Part shown: one piece after another, positions 40,967 to 51,922 of the stretch
How the letters are laid out: the number at the start of each line of letters is the position of its first letter
Numbering within the stretch: the first letter of the stretch is position 1
NCBI RefSeq assembly: GCF_030548295.1
Contig: NZ_JAUOSB010000001.1
Location: 372,001-436,000 of the forward strand
Direction: 5' to 3'
Origin: Wenyingzhuangia sp. 2_MG-2023
Lineage (GTDB): Bacteria > Bacteroidota > Bacteroidia > Flavobacteriales > Flavobacteriaceae
Length of the DNA: 64,000 nucleotides
The notes under the pieces: generated by a model
Database searches by the model: none
What the model was told of the DNA's origin: nothing
Seen by the model: only the letters and a program-made list of their open reading frames with translations
Position numbers and translations under genes: made by a program

Positions 40967-43722
40967 TTAACTACAATTATTTTCTTTGTATAAGATTTAC
41001 CCTCGTTAGTTATTCTAACAATGTACAACCCTGATCGGGAAGGAGCTTCTAACTCTTGAAGAGATCCTTTTTCTGAGTCTAATATATCTTTTGAAATTAC
41101 TTTTCCCGTAGCATCATATACCACAATATCAATCTCACCTGCCACATTCTGAACAACTACATCTAATTTTCCAGTTTCAATCAGCTCTGTTTTCAAATAA
41201 ATACTCTTTTCCAAATCTGACTTATCTCCTAAATCTGTTTCCAAACCATCGTCTTCAAAACTAGCTGTAAAAAGTCCTCTACCATAAGTAGATGCTAACA
41301 ACGTATTGTCTGAAGTACGCATATCAAACTTGGTTACTTTTACATTGGACATTCCATTTTGAGACTGTACCCAATTTGGTGATTCCGAAGAAAAATTAGA
41401 CGTTCTCCAAACCCCTAAATTGGTACCTATCAACACTTCATCTTCATCAAAAGGATTCATTTTAATTGCCTTTACAGGAATATCTGGAAAATCTCCATCT
41501 TTTTCCTGCCAAGTAATTCCACCATCCACTGTGTAATAAATATTGTTGATTCCGTAATTGTGCAAGGTAACCAATATTCTATTTTCATTAACTCCAAAAT
41601 CAATATCGGAAATAGACCCCACATTAATTTCTTCATCAACATCTATATTTTCCCAAACAGGAACACCTGTATCTATGTTAGAGATTTTTAAAAGAACTCC
41701 TGACTCTGTACCCACAATAATTGTAGAAGAAGCTGTTGTATAAGGAGAAACTCTGATCGCTGTTGGATCATCTACCAATTCAGAATTGGTAAAATTCCTT
41801 CTAGTTGGGGAAGTTGTTAAATTTGTAAATCTTGAAATTCTAGGTGTAGAACTTGTACTACCATCCGTATATAAAATATCTAGATTGTCATCTAAATCTG
41901 CAATATTATCAAAGCTACCACTTTCATCATCTTCAGCAATCTCAACAACCTCACTTGAATTCCTTAAAGGCAGCGTATACGCTCCATAAGTATTGTAAAC
42001 ATAGGATACTATTAGATACGCTCCATCTTTGTCTATAAAACTCTGCACTCCATCTCCTCCATAAATATCCTGAAAAGAATTGATTCCCGAACTTGCACTG
42101 GAAACAAACAAAGAACCGTTGTCTTGTGCTCCTCCTAAAAACATTTCGTTGTCTTCATCTTGCCCTATAGCTCCTGAATAAAACTGGGTGATGTTGTAAT
42201 TATTGTTTCTACTAACTATTGCCGTTGTGCTTGTTGGAGCAGAACTTAGATTTGAACAATAATAAATACCTCCGTCATTGGCAAAAACTCCTTTATTAGC
42301 ATCCAAAGGACTAAAAGCAACCGCATGATGATCTGCATGCACAAGCGAAATGTCAAAATCAGCCAAATCGTTATTATTAGACCATTTCGAGATTTGTGAC
42401 CAAGAAGTTCCTCCATTGTTAGATCGGAACAAGTCAATACCTCCTGCATAAACTACGGCATTGTTTGTAGGATCTACTTCTATTGTTAAATTGTAAAAAG
42501 CTTGATCTCTAGCAAAATCATTGGCAGAAATATCAGCATCTACATCGTTAGGTTTTCCAATGCTTACAAAATTAGTTCCATCCGTAGTTTTTACCAACTC
42601 TACACCATTACCAACAATTTCTGCCAAAACATATACAATATTTGCATCCGTTTTAGAAACCGCCAATTCTACCCTACCTCCATTTGAAAAAGAATATTTT
42701 TCTGTAAAATTTTCTCCATCTGTAGTTCTAAAAACCTTTCCTCCACCATTTCCATAAGGATTGATTTTAGTTGCACACCATAAGGAATTATCCGCAGCAA
42801 TTTCTACATCGCTAAAAACATAAGGAGACGTATTATCTCTACTTGGACTTGCATCACTATCAGGAGCATTAAAAGACAATCTCTCAACCCTATTGCCTGT
42901 AAGTTTCCACCAGCCTGACAATTGGTAACCAACATTATCGTAATCAAATCCACCATCTACAGAAAAAAACAACTCCGTTGTTCCTCCATTGTTCCAAGCT
43001 ACAATCTGATTGAAAAAATAAGGTCTACTTGCTTCTGCAGGAACCGTTGAGTCTGGTTCTATTTCTGCATCCAAATCAACCGTCCATAATTTAGACCAAG
43101 TACTACCTCCATTGGTTGTGTACCAAACTCCATTTCCTGTACCATCATTTCCTGTATAAGCTTCTCCCGTACCAACGTACCATGTATTAGAATCATTGGG
43201 ATCTATAGCATAACACGATACTGACAAATTCTCATCTATCCCCACTTGAGACCACATCGAATTTGCATTCGTAATATCATCATTTACCCACAAACCTCCA
43301 GAAACTCCACCCGCAAACACTCTTTTACCTGATGTATCATTTGGATCGTAAAAAACTACTCTTGTTCTTCCTCCAATATTATTTGGACCTCTCTCTATCC
43401 ATTTGTTTTCTGAATCTTGACCAGGCACCGCAGAAAAACGAGCTACAGTCTTCTTTTGATTTTTAATTTCTTCCAAATTTTCAGGATACGTTTTTCCTGT
43501 GTATGGATTCATTTCTAACAAATACTGAAGGTCGAAATAGCGATTGGGAGGAATTCCTCTTTTTTTTCGTTCTTTTTTAGATAGTTTTAACCTTTGTTGA
43601 ACTGGGTGATTTTCAATAAGCTCTCTAAATTCACGTTTACTTACATGTTTTGCATCATACACAACAAATGCCACGGAAACAACAATAAGAAATGATAATG
43701 TGTAAAGTAGTCTTTTTTTCAT
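40963..43722 (-). CDS. secreted T9SS protein with BNR/sialidase-like propeller
   Basis: A 919-aa exported protein. The signal anchor MKKRLLYTLSFLIVVSV is followed by a pro-region. From WIERGPNNIGGRTR (~108) to ~830 it reads as one or two beta-propellers with Asp-box repeats such as YTTNGGSTW, RSNNGGTSW and YTVDGGITW. Residues ~845-919 are a T9SS sorting domain (VVQNVAGEIDIVVYDATGK...SRSGLYIVRI). Asp-box propellers occur in sialidases and photosystem-assembly-like proteins; no sialidase catalytic Arg triad or Tyr can be recognised, so a binding or structural role is equally possible. Confidence 0.87.
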   Translation of the reverse strand: MKKRLLYTLSFLIVVSVAFVVYDAKHVSKREFRELIENHPVQQRLKLSKKERKKRGIPPNRYFDLQYLLEMNPYTGKTYPENLEEIKNQKKTVARFSAVPGQDSENKWIERGPNNIGGRTRVVFYDPNDTSGKRVFAGGVSGGLWVNDDITNANSMWSQVGIDENLSVSCYAIDPNDSNTWYVGTGEAYTGNDGTGNGVWYTTNGGSTWSKLWTVDLDAEIEPDSTVPAEASRPYFFNQIVAWNNGGTTELFFSVDGGFDYDNVGYQLSGWWKLTGNRVERLSFNAPDSDASPSRDNTSPYVFSDVEIAADNSLWCATKINPYGNGGGKVFRTTDGENFTEKYSFSNGGRVELAVSKTDANIVYVLAEIVGNGVELVKTTDGTNFVSIGKPNDVDADISANDFARDQAFYNLTIEVDPTNNAVVYAGGIDLFRSNNGGTSWSQISKWSNNNDLADFDISLVHADHHAVAFSPLDANKGVFANDGGIYYCSNLSSAPTSTTAIVSRNNNYNITQFYSGAIGQDEDNEMFLGGAQDNGSLFVSSASSGINSFQDIYGGDGVQSFIDKDGAYLIVSYVYNTYGAYTLPLRNSSEVVEIAEDDESGSFDNIADLDDNLDILYTDGSTSSTPRISRFTNLTTSPTRRNFTNSELVDDPTAIRVSPYTTASSTIIVGTESGVLLKISNIDTGVPVWENIDVDEEINVGSISDIDFGVNENRILVTLHNYGINNIYYTVDGGITWQEKDGDFPDIPVKAIKMNPFDEDEVLIGTNLGVWRTSNFSSESPNWVQSQNGMSNVKVTKFDMRTSDNTLLASTYGRGLFTASFEDDGLETDLGDKSDLEKSIYLKTELIETGKLDVVVQNVAGEIDIVVYDATGKVISKDILDSEKGSLQELEAPSRSGLYIVRITNEGKSYTKKIIVVN

Positions 43723-43749
43723 ACGAGGAATGTTGCGAACATGTTGTTT

Positions 43750-45090
43750 TTAAACAATAACTCCGCTAATTTTTTTATGGATTAAAATAGCAAAACTATC
43801 AGACATACTTGCTACATAAGAACAAATATTCATAATACGTTCGTAAAGACTATCGGATTGGTTTTTAAACTCCTGAGGCAACATTATTAAAATTAACTTA
43901 TCGTAGCTAGATTCTTTTCCCAAATAATAACGATGCACTGCGTTGATGAATACATCCAACAAATCTGCAATAACCTTGTAACCAGCAACTTCTTTTTCTA
44001 TCACACTACGACTGTTGTAAATTTTATCAACACTCAGTTTGATGATGTCATTTATTTGAGCTTCATATTTACACTTATCTAACAACGATTTGTCAAAAGT
44101 TCCATTTAGAATAGCCTCTTCATTTTCAATAAAAATAGTAGCAGCTTCTGTAATGAGCGTGCTTATTGCCAAAGCTCTTAAATAACTTACTCTATCTTTT
44201 TTCAACTCAAGAGAGTTGTATTTTTTCTTGTCAATTTTATCTTGAACAATCTTAATCATATACTCCAAGGCAAATTCCTCATCTACCAAACCTAAATTGA
44301 TTCCATCTTCAAAATCGATAATGGTGTAACAGATATCATCCGCTGCCTCTACCAAATAAGCCAAAGGGTGACGGTAATAAGAAATGTCTTTTCCCTCTCG
44401 CATTCTTTTCAAACCCAACGTTTCTGCTACATCTACAAACTTCTCTTTTTCTGATTGAAAAAAACCGTATTTTTTATCTACAATATGCTTGGTTTCTTTT
44501 TTAGGCAATGATTCTTTGGGATATTTCATAAAAGCACCCAAGGTTGCATAAGACAATCTTAATCCATCTTTTACACCGCCAACATCTTGCGTTAAAATTC
44601 TAAATCCATTAGCATTCCCTTCAAAATCGATCAAATCTTGCCACTCTTTTGGAGTCAAAGCTTCTTTGTATTTTTGGCCGTTTCCTGTATTAAAATATTC
44701 ACCTATAGACTTTTCTCCACTGTGTCCAAATGGAGGATTCCCAATATCGTGAGACAAGGCTGCTGCTGCCACAATAGTTCCAAAGTCGTTGAATGTGTAT
44801 CCTAATTGTTTTAAATAGGGATGTTTTTCCAACAATTGCTGTCCTACAATTCTTCCCAAAGAACGTCCTACCACAGAAACCTCCATACTGTGAGTCAATC
44901 GTGTGTGTACAAAATCCGTATCAGAAAGTGGAATTACTTGTGTTTTATCTTGTAGACTTCGGAATGCAGATGAGAAGACAATTCTATCAAAATCTACTTC
45001 AAACCCCAACCTTAATTCATCTTGATCTTTTCTAAAACGACCATCTATATCGCCTGCTCTCTTAAGAGATAATAATTGTTCCCAGTGCAT
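43750..45090 (-). CDS. dgt: dGTP triphosphohydrolase (HD-domain dNTPase)
   Basis: Hydrolyses dGTP or other dNTPs to the nucleoside and triphosphate. It is 446 aa. The HD motif is split between LTHSMEVSVVGRSLG and ALSHDIGNPPFGHSGE, with a later Asp in EAADDICYTIIDFEDG. FSSAFRSLQDKTQV precedes the first His, as in Dgt. It lies 2 nt after the barrel gene on the same strand. Confidence 0.93.
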   Translation of the reverse strand: MHWEQLLSLKRAGDIDGRFRKDQDELRLGFEVDFDRIVFSSAFRSLQDKTQVIPLSDTDFVHTRLTHSMEVSVVGRSLGRIVGQQLLEKHPYLKQLGYTFNDFGTIVAAAALSHDIGNPPFGHSGEKSIGEYFNTGNGQKYKEALTPKEWQDLIDFEGNANGFRILTQDVGGVKDGLRLSYATLGAFMKYPKESLPKKETKHIVDKKYGFFQSEKEKFVDVAETLGLKRMREGKDISYYRHPLAYLVEAADDICYTIIDFEDGINLGLVDEEFALEYMIKIVQDKIDKKKYNSLELKKDRVSYLRALAISTLITEAATIFIENEEAILNGTFDKSLLDKCKYEAQINDIIKLSVDKIYNSRSVIEKEVAGYKVIADLLDVFINAVHRYYLGKESSYDKLILIMLPQEFKNQSDSLYERIMNICSYVASMSDSFAILIHKKISGVIV

Positions 45091-45092
45091 GT

Positions 45093-46775
45093 TTAAAATT
45101 TGTATGAAAGTCCTCCCAAAGCTTGAAAACCTTGAACTTGATAATTTATATAAGATTCATAATTATTACTCAAAAGATTGTAAACATTTACGTGTACATT
45201 CAACTTGTCGTTAATTTTATAAGCGGTTTTTAGATTGATATCTACAAATCCATCTACATCTACTTTTTCTAATTCCACAAAATCTTTTCTTCCTCCAACA
45301 AAATTAAGTCCCAACTGTCCAAAAAACTTTCCTTTGGTGTAATTTGCGTAGGTCTCTACTGTAAAGTTAGGCAAATTCCATGCTTCATCTTCTTGATCTA
45401 AACTGTAGGAATTAAAAACTCCTGTAACTCCTCCGGTAAAAGCTTCATAAAATTTAGACTCTATGGTTCCTTTAAAAGAAAACACATTTACATCGTCATA
45501 AATAGCACGAAAGCTATTTCCCATTTGATACGCCAACACAGAACCACTTACATCATTATTATGCACAAATAACACTTTGTCTTTTGTTTGTTGATAACTG
45601 ATTTCTGTATTGTAAGACACCGTTTTGGTCAGTTTTCCTTCCAATCCTAAAAATACATCAACAGGTGTTTGAGACGTTTTTATTGTTTGCGTAGGTGAAA
45701 TCCATGGATTTTGTTTGACCAAACTTGCGTATGAATTTTGATTCAATTCACTACGGATTCCCGCATGCATTGTCATGATATTTTCTAACAGTAAGATATC
45801 CGTTTGGATGTTTGGCAAAAATATAAAATTAGATTTTGATGCTTCTTGATCTATATTGGCAAACAAACCTAAAGCCGCACGCAATTGAAAACTCTTCGCT
45901 TGGTATTCATATTTTGGAGTCAATCCTACATTGATAAAACTATAATTTACGGCAGCATCCCCAGCATAATTCTGATCAAAACTTCCGTTCAAATATTCTA
46001 AATCTACTTGTAATTCTATAAAATCTTTGAACAAAGATTTGTCTAAAACCGTACCTATGCCCAATTTAATTTCAGAACTATTGTAGTCATCCGAAAAAAA
46101 CTGAATGGAAGGTGTTACACTTTTCACTGCTGCTTTGTTAAAGGACAATGCTCCAGAAAAATCAACCGTATTGTACAATTGCATTACCTCTTGATTTTCG
46201 TAAATACTTGCTAAAATATTTTCATCCAATCCGTACCAATGAATTTGATTTCTATTGTAATTCAACTTCCCTATCCAATCATAATTTCTATCTTCTTTAG
46301 CCAAAAACACACCCGCATTTGCATTCCACTGTCCATTATTTACTCTTTCATCTTCTATTCCTTTCTGTGCATTGTAACTAGATAAGTCTACTCCAAAACG
46401 ATATCCTTTTCTAGAAGTCTCTGGTCTCAACATCAATTCAAATTCACCATTCCCATACAAGCCCGCAGCTCCGTACACATAATTTGCGTAATTGGGTGCT
46501 TTGTCATCATCAACTGAAACATAGACTGCTTTCTTAGCTACTGGAACAAAATCCGAAGGAACTTCTTTGGAATTAATTTTATACGTAACTTTTTTCTTTG
46601 GAAATTCTTGCGTAGGATTTGGAGTGCTTTTTAATTTAAACACATTAGACAGTGTGGGGCTGAATGAAAATTCTACCACCACATCTTCTTTTTTTATTTC
46701 TGTAGATTCTTCTTCTTGGGCAGACATACTTATGGTTCCCAAAAATAGACTCGCTATTAGCAATTGTTTTTTCAT
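45093..46775 (-). CDS. outer-membrane beta-barrel protein (TonB receptor-like barrel)
   Basis: About 560 aa. The start at 46775 (MKKQLLIASLFLGTISMSAQ) gives a clear signal peptide and lies 1 nt after the TPR stop; the in-frame ATG at 46787 would overlap the TPR gene. After a Glu-rich linker, amphipathic strands continue to the C-terminal aromatic ..GGLSYKF, typical of outer-membrane barrels. Parts such as INDKLNVHVNVYNLLSN recall TonB-dependent receptor barrels, but no plug domain is visible. Probably partnered with the upstream TPR protein. Confidence 0.82.
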   Translation of the reverse strand: MKKQLLIASLFLGTISMSAQEEESTEIKKEDVVVEFSFSPTLSNVFKLKSTPNPTQEFPKKKVTYKINSKEVPSDFVPVAKKAVYVSVDDDKAPNYANYVYGAAGLYGNGEFELMLRPETSRKGYRFGVDLSSYNAQKGIEDERVNNGQWNANAGVFLAKEDRNYDWIGKLNYNRNQIHWYGLDENILASIYENQEVMQLYNTVDFSGALSFNKAAVKSVTPSIQFFSDDYNSSEIKLGIGTVLDKSLFKDFIELQVDLEYLNGSFDQNYAGDAAVNYSFINVGLTPKYEYQAKSFQLRAALGLFANIDQEASKSNFIFLPNIQTDILLLENIMTMHAGIRSELNQNSYASLVKQNPWISPTQTIKTSQTPVDVFLGLEGKLTKTVSYNTEISYQQTKDKVLFVHNNDVSGSVLAYQMGNSFRAIYDDVNVFSFKGTIESKFYEAFTGGVTGVFNSYSLDQEDEAWNLPNFTVETYANYTKGKFFGQLGLNFVGGRKDFVELEKVDVDGFVDINLKTAYKINDKLNVHVNVYNLLSNNYESYINYQVQGFQALGGLSYKF

Positions 46776-46776
46776 C

Positions 46777-49700
46777 TTAAAATTCATTTGCTGTATCGAT
46801 TGTAGGTTGACTCTTTGTTTTTACTTCTTCTTTACTTTTTGAAGATTCTGCATTCTTAGTTGCTTTGTATTTTTCTAATAACACGGCAGCCTCATTAATA
46901 ACATCTTTGTATTCTTCGGCATTTTTAATTACGTTGTTCAAAATAAAATCAGCTTGAAAATCATCTTTCAACTCATGAAAGTTTTTTGCCATCAACAACA
47001 AGCCTTTTACTCCCCAATATTTATAAGATTGGTAATTACTAGCTAGCAATTGTACTTGTTCGTTAGACTTTTCATACTTTTTATCTTGATACAACCAAAG
47101 CGCTTTGTAATAATGAGCTTCTGCTTTCACCTCTCCTTTACCAATGGTTTCTAATTCTTTATAAAACACTTTAGCTTTGTCATACTGTTTCAAGAAAACG
47201 GCACTTCTTGCTCCATACACATACGCATCTGCCACAGCTTCTTTACTACTTTTTGTGTTCTTTAAAACCTTGTCTGTATAGGCTAACACTTGTTGATGTT
47301 GTTCTTTTTTGTAATAATACTTCATCAAATTACTTTGTGCATACACAATACTTTCTGTATTGGTTGCCTCATTTTCTATCTGCAACAACAACCTACTTGC
47401 TTGCTCCCATTCTTCGTTTTCTAAATAAATTTGAGACAATCTGTTTAACGAAACTTCCGTATACTCATTGGTTTTCACTTTTAAAACCTCTAAATATTCT
47501 GGTGCAGCTCTGTCTTTAGCTCCAATATTGTAATACGATTGAGCCAAATAAAAATGAGCCGTCAATGCATAAATTCCGTTCGGGAAATTCACCAAATACT
47601 TTCTACAACTAGTGATAGCTCCACCCAAATCATTCGATACATATTTATTTTCAGCAGCTTCAAACATGGTTTTATCAATATCTGAATCCGTAATATTTAC
47701 AAACTCTAATTGCTTTACCCATGTTGCATATACATCCACTTGATCCATGTCTTTATACACTTGTTCTGCAATTTTCACCGCTTGCACAGCCTCTGCAGTA
47801 CCCGGATATTGCGCTACCAATTGTTTCAAAACAGCTAAAGAGGCTTCGTTCTCATTCCCATTAAACAACACAATTCCTTTTTTTAATTTTGCTTTGGCTA
47901 CTAACGGACTCTTTGGATATTTTTTCACCAAATCATCATATGCCTCTATTCCTAATTTGCTTTTATTTTGATTGACATACAAATTCCCCAATTGATAATA
48001 CGAATCATCCAAATAAGCAGAAGACGTAAAAGTTTGTTGCAATGTTTTTAGTGTTTCTATCTTCTGATCGTTGCGACCTAAAAACCCATATGATAATGCT
48101 TTTTGGTACAATGCATAATCCACCTGTTCCTTTTTTTCAGCAATTACTTGATTGTATTTTTCCAAAGCTGGCCAATAAGTTTTACTCACAAAATAACAAT
48201 CGGCTATTCGTAACAAAGCGTTTCTTCTTTTGGCTTCATCATTTGTAAACTTTAAATATTCTTCAAAATAAACAATGGCTTTTTCATATTTTTTCTGTTG
48301 ATACGTTGCATAAGCCAAACCATACAATCCATCTGCATATTCAGACAATTCATGATTTCTGGCAGGCCCCACAAAAGTCTGATACGCATACGAAGCATTT
48401 TTAAAATCATTCAACTCCGCCAACGTTTCAGCTTTCCAAAACAAGGCTCTACTTTTTAAAACCTCATCAGAATACAAACTTGAGGCTTCAGAAAAATAAG
48501 TCAATGCTTTGTTGTATTTCTGTGTATTGAACAATTCAAATCCTTTTTCTAACACCACCAATTGGTAAAGCTCATCTTTCAACAATCTACGTTTCTTATA
48601 ATAATCAATAGCTCCTTGATAATCTTTAAATTGCAAATAAGCATTCACAATTAATTTTTCCATGTAACTAGTTTCTGCACTATTTGGATAGGCATCTACA
48701 TAAGCTTGCAAAACGTCCGACGTACTTTGGTAAGGATTTCCAATTTCGTAACTCAATTTGGCATAATTCAAAAAAGCATCTTGTTGTATCTGAACATCAA
48801 AAGTCATTTCCGAAGCATTTTTAAACGCATTTAAAGCCTGTGTTTTTTGATTTTTATTTAAATAACAATCTCCCAAATGATAATGAGCGTTTTGAGAAAC
48901 TGCTGTTTTTTCATCAGTAATTTTGTTAAAGTTTTCAATGGCTTTGTCATAATTTGCTAACTTGTAATAAGCATATCCCAAAAAATAATAATCAACCTCT
49001 GTCAATCCTTTTTTAAGATTCCCTCTGTACTGCAACAAATACGTAACTGCTTTTTGATAATCACCTTCGTAAAAATAACTTTCTCCTAAAATTTTAGCCA
49101 TCTGAGATTGTTCTGTACCTCTAGATCTTTCAAAATTTGATTCTCCTAAAGCAATCGTTTCTTTGTATTTTTTCTGATGGTATAGAATTACCAAGTTCTG
49201 GTACGCAATCTCTTTTTTGTATTTTGATTCGTTTTTAATTTTATCAAAATTACCCAAAGCAGTATCGTAATCCTTATTTTCTAAAGCAATGTTTCCCAAA
49301 TAGTAATAAGCTTCCTTTTGGTAAGCACCACTTTTGGTCATCGGAATTAAATATTGCTTTGCTTTAGAGTAATTTTTACGTTTGTAATTGGCAAAAGCCA
49401 ACTTGTAATTGTAATTATTTTCCTGACTTGCTGTAAGTGATTTTACATCTATTTTCTCAAACCATTTTAACGCTTTGTCTTCCTGTTTCTTATCAAAATA
49501 ATAATTAGACAAGCCTAACAAAAGTGCTGTTTTATTGGTAGTAAACGGATGTTCTTTCAAATACATTTCCATTTTGGATCCTGCATCCAAGTTATTCAGT
49601 TCCAAACCAATCAACAATTCATATTCTTTTACGGTTGCCAGTTGGTAGTTTTCTACCAAAACTTTTTCAAAATAAGTAGCCGCTAATGTGTAATTTTCGC

Positions 49701-49827
49701 TATCAAAAGCAAGTAGGGCTTTAGAATACCATTTTAATGATTCTTTTTCTTTGTAACTCTGTTGTGCAAATAAAATGTTGGAGCTCAAAAGCAAAAACCC
49801 TAAGTATTGTAAAAGCTGTTTTTTCAT
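46777..49827 (-). CDS. periplasmic tetratricopeptide-repeat protein
   Basis: A 1016-aa exported protein. The signal peptide ends around ..NILFAQQ. The rest is about 20 or more TPR/Sel1-like helical hairpins, for example ALLAFDSENYTLAATYFEKV, EAYYYLGNIALENKDYDTAL and KAKVFYKELETIGKGEVKAE. Several are of the outer-membrane-lipoprotein (BamD/YbgF) style. The C-terminal tail is basic. It is a scaffold for protein contacts in the periplasm, probably with the barrel encoded 1 nt downstream. The pair is conserved in flavobacteria; the substrate is unknown. Confidence 0.88.
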   Translation of the reverse strand: MKKQLLQYLGFLLLSSNILFAQQSYKEKESLKWYSKALLAFDSENYTLAATYFEKVLVENYQLATVKEYELLIGLELNNLDAGSKMEMYLKEHPFTTNKTALLLGLSNYYFDKKQEDKALKWFEKIDVKSLTASQENNYNYKLAFANYKRKNYSKAKQYLIPMTKSGAYQKEAYYYLGNIALENKDYDTALGNFDKIKNESKYKKEIAYQNLVILYHQKKYKETIALGESNFERSRGTEQSQMAKILGESYFYEGDYQKAVTYLLQYRGNLKKGLTEVDYYFLGYAYYKLANYDKAIENFNKITDEKTAVSQNAHYHLGDCYLNKNQKTQALNAFKNASEMTFDVQIQQDAFLNYAKLSYEIGNPYQSTSDVLQAYVDAYPNSAETSYMEKLIVNAYLQFKDYQGAIDYYKKRRLLKDELYQLVVLEKGFELFNTQKYNKALTYFSEASSLYSDEVLKSRALFWKAETLAELNDFKNASYAYQTFVGPARNHELSEYADGLYGLAYATYQQKKYEKAIVYFEEYLKFTNDEAKRRNALLRIADCYFVSKTYWPALEKYNQVIAEKKEQVDYALYQKALSYGFLGRNDQKIETLKTLQQTFTSSAYLDDSYYQLGNLYVNQNKSKLGIEAYDDLVKKYPKSPLVAKAKLKKGIVLFNGNENEASLAVLKQLVAQYPGTAEAVQAVKIAEQVYKDMDQVDVYATWVKQLEFVNITDSDIDKTMFEAAENKYVSNDLGGAITSCRKYLVNFPNGIYALTAHFYLAQSYYNIGAKDRAAPEYLEVLKVKTNEYTEVSLNRLSQIYLENEEWEQASRLLLQIENEATNTESIVYAQSNLMKYYYKKEQHQQVLAYTDKVLKNTKSSKEAVADAYVYGARSAVFLKQYDKAKVFYKELETIGKGEVKAEAHYYKALWLYQDKKYEKSNEQVQLLASNYQSYKYWGVKGLLLMAKNFHELKDDFQADFILNNVIKNAEEYKDVINEAAVLLEKYKATKNAESSKSKEEVKTKSQPTIDTANEF

Positions 49828-49960
49828 AAGTTCTCTCTATTTTCAGTAATTAAAAATAAATAATATCCCTGTTAATTAACGGAATATGCTGTTATTTATT
49901 TGAACAAGATAGAAACGTTTCTTAAAACCCTGATTATTTTAGGATTCCCCTATTTTTAAA

Positions 49961-49968
49961 TATGTTTG
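49961..49968 (+). promoter_or_regulatory. -7 box of ftsE
   Basis: TATGTTTG, 16 bp before ATG 49985, leaving a leader of about 10 nt. Confidence 0.5.
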
Positions 49969-49984
49969 TAAAAACAAAAAAATC

Positions 49985-50686
49985 ATGTCACAGCCTGTTT
50001 TATACCTAAAAGATGCCCATATTTTTCAAGACAGTATATTGATTTTGAAAAATGTAGATTTTGAAATTCAGCCAGGAGAGTTTTTTTATTTGATTGGAAA
50101 AACAGGAAGTGGAAAAAGTAGTTTGCTAAAAATTCTATACGGAGATTTGTCTCTAACTAGTGGAATTGGTGAAGTAGTAGGTTACGATTTGCCATCATTA
50201 AAAGAAAAGCAAATTCCTTTTTTAAGACGAAAAATTGGAATTGTATTTCAAGACTTCAAATTGCTAAACGATAGAAATATTCACGACAACTTGTTATTTG
50301 TTTTAAAAGCCACCGGATGGAAAGACAAAGATAAAATGAAAGCTAAAATTAGTGAAGTTTTAAGCAAAGTTGGTCTAGAAGAAAAAGGATACAAAATGCC
50401 CTATCAAGTTTCAGGTGGTGAACAACAACGTATTGCCATTGCAAGAGCTTTGTTAAATGATCCTGAACTAATTATTGCAGATGAGCCTACTGGGAATCTA
50501 GATCCAAAAACATCTATGGAAGTAATGGAGTTGCTGAATGATATTCATAAAAGTGGGAAAACTATTTTAATGGCAACGCATGATTATGCTTTGATTTTAA
50601 AATATCCTCAACGTACTTTTAAAGTAGAAAACGGAGAAGTTTTTGAAGTTGCACACCAAACACAATCTAACACAACAAATCCATAA
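49985..50686 (+). CDS. ftsE: FtsE-like ABC transporter ATP-binding protein
   Basis: A 233-aa ABC ATPase. Walker A is GKTGSGKSS, the signature [15 protein letters not shown], Walker B LIIADEP with TGNLDP, and the switch His is in MATHD. The N-terminal [11 protein letters not shown] and length match flavobacterial FtsE, which with FtsX controls cell-wall hydrolases at the septum. ftsX is not adjacent here, so a related LolD-like transporter remains possible. The 3' end overlaps the converging glycosyltransferase by 20 bp. Confidence 0.85.
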   Translation: MSQPVLYLKDAHIFQDSILILKNVDFEIQPGEFFYLIGKTGSGKSSLLKILYGDLSLTSGIGEVVGYDLPSLKEKQIPFLRRKIGIVFQDFKLLNDRNIHDNLLFVLKATGWKDKDKMKAKISEVLSKVGLEEKGYKMPYQVSGGEQQRIAIARALLNDPELIIADEPTGNLDPKTSMEVMELLNDIHKSGKTILMATHDYALILKYPQRTFKVENGEVFEVAHQTQSNTTNP

Positions 50687-51806
50687 TTTTTTGTGCGTTT
50701 GTCTTGGTGTCAAATATTTTTAAAGCTTCTTTTCTAGCTATTCTTTCTTCATCAGAAAAAGGCAAAGACATGTAAAAATCTAGTTGTTTTTTAATTTCTA
50801 AAGTGGTATTTCCTTCAATACACAATGCTTCTAATCCTGTTTGTTTGATGATTTTTTCATTAGCAATGATAAACCTACTTTTAACCAACGTATTCAACAA
50901 TTTAAGCTTGATTCCCGTTACTTGAAAAGTGAACAATAAATTTACATTTGCCGAAGCCATTAAGGAATCCAGTTCACATTCTGTATTCAAATCATTAAAC
51001 GTTACATTGTTTAGTTGTTTACAAGCACGAAACACTTCTTCTTCTTTTGTATTGCTTGCAATGATCAGTTTGTGATTTGTGTTTTTTACAATTTCAATAG
51101 CCCACAATGCAGACTTTACATTGTCACTCACACGCAAATCTCCATGCCAAAGCACAAAGTCTTTCTGAGGTTTTAAATCACTAAAATGAGTATCTGAAAA
51201 AACAGGAATGTAACGACATTTTGTTCCGAACAATTCTGAAAAATAGTTTTGTTCTAATGGTGAAATAGTCAAAATATGATTGCATCTAGACAATACTTCT
51301 TGGTGTTTTTTTAATTTGAAAGCCTCTAATTTGAAAAATATTTTTTTAAATAAATTTCTTTCGCTTTCTGCCAAACCATGGTAATAATCATGCTCTATAT
51401 TATGCATTCGAACCAATGTTTGCACATCAACTTTAGATTGATTTTTAAAAAAAGAAACAGAGTGCAAACCTTCAAAAAGAATAGGAAATTTTGCTTCATC
51501 TAATCTTTTCTCTAACAAATGGTGTTCTCTAGATTTTACAATAAATGGAGTGCTAGATAAAAAAGATTTCCAAAAAGATTTTCTAGGATAGTAAAAGACT
51601 TCTTCACAATATTTTTCCAATTCAATCTGTTCTCCCCTACCATACTCAAACGTATGCAAATATATTTTTATTCCTAATTCGCTTAATGCCTTTATTTTGT
51701 AAAAAACGTCTATCACACCACCGTAATTTGGAGGATAAGGAACATCAAAAGAAACCACATGTAAGGCTTTTGTTTGATTTGTAGATTTGTTTGTGGTAGA
51801 ATTCAA
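50667..51806 (-). CDS. GT-B glycosyltransferase
   Basis: A 379-aa protein with a GT-B layout. The N-terminal Rossmann half begins LHVVSFDVPYPPNYGGVIDV, and the C-terminal half holds FVLWHGDLRVSDNVKSALW and a late GIKLKLLNTLVKSRF donor-site-like stretch. It lacks the strict EX7E motif of family 4, so the CAZy family is unclear. Probably acts on surface polysaccharide or lipid-linked sugar, together with the next two genes. Confidence 0.8.
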   Translation of the reverse strand: MNSTTNKSTNQTKALHVVSFDVPYPPNYGGVIDVFYKIKALSELGIKIYLHTFEYGRGEQIELEKYCEEVFYYPRKSFWKSFLSSTPFIVKSREHHLLEKRLDEAKFPILFEGLHSVSFFKNQSKVDVQTLVRMHNIEHDYYHGLAESERNLFKKIFFKLEAFKLKKHQEVLSRCNHILTISPLEQNYFSELFGTKCRYIPVFSDTHFSDLKPQKDFVLWHGDLRVSDNVKSALWAIEIVKNTNHKLIIASNTKEEEVFRACKQLNNVTFNDLNTECELDSLMASANVNLLFTFQVTGIKLKLLNTLVKSRFIIANEKIIKQTGLEALCIEGNTTLEIKKQLDFYMSLPFSDEERIARKEALKIFDTKTNAQKIMDLLC

Positions 51807-51922
51807 ATACTGTACTTTTAGAAAACTAAGATGGATGTTTTTTTAGAAGGAAACAAACATTTTTTCAGAAAACAGACATCCAAAAAGGGATTCTTTTTTC
51901 ATACTTTTAATCAAAATATACA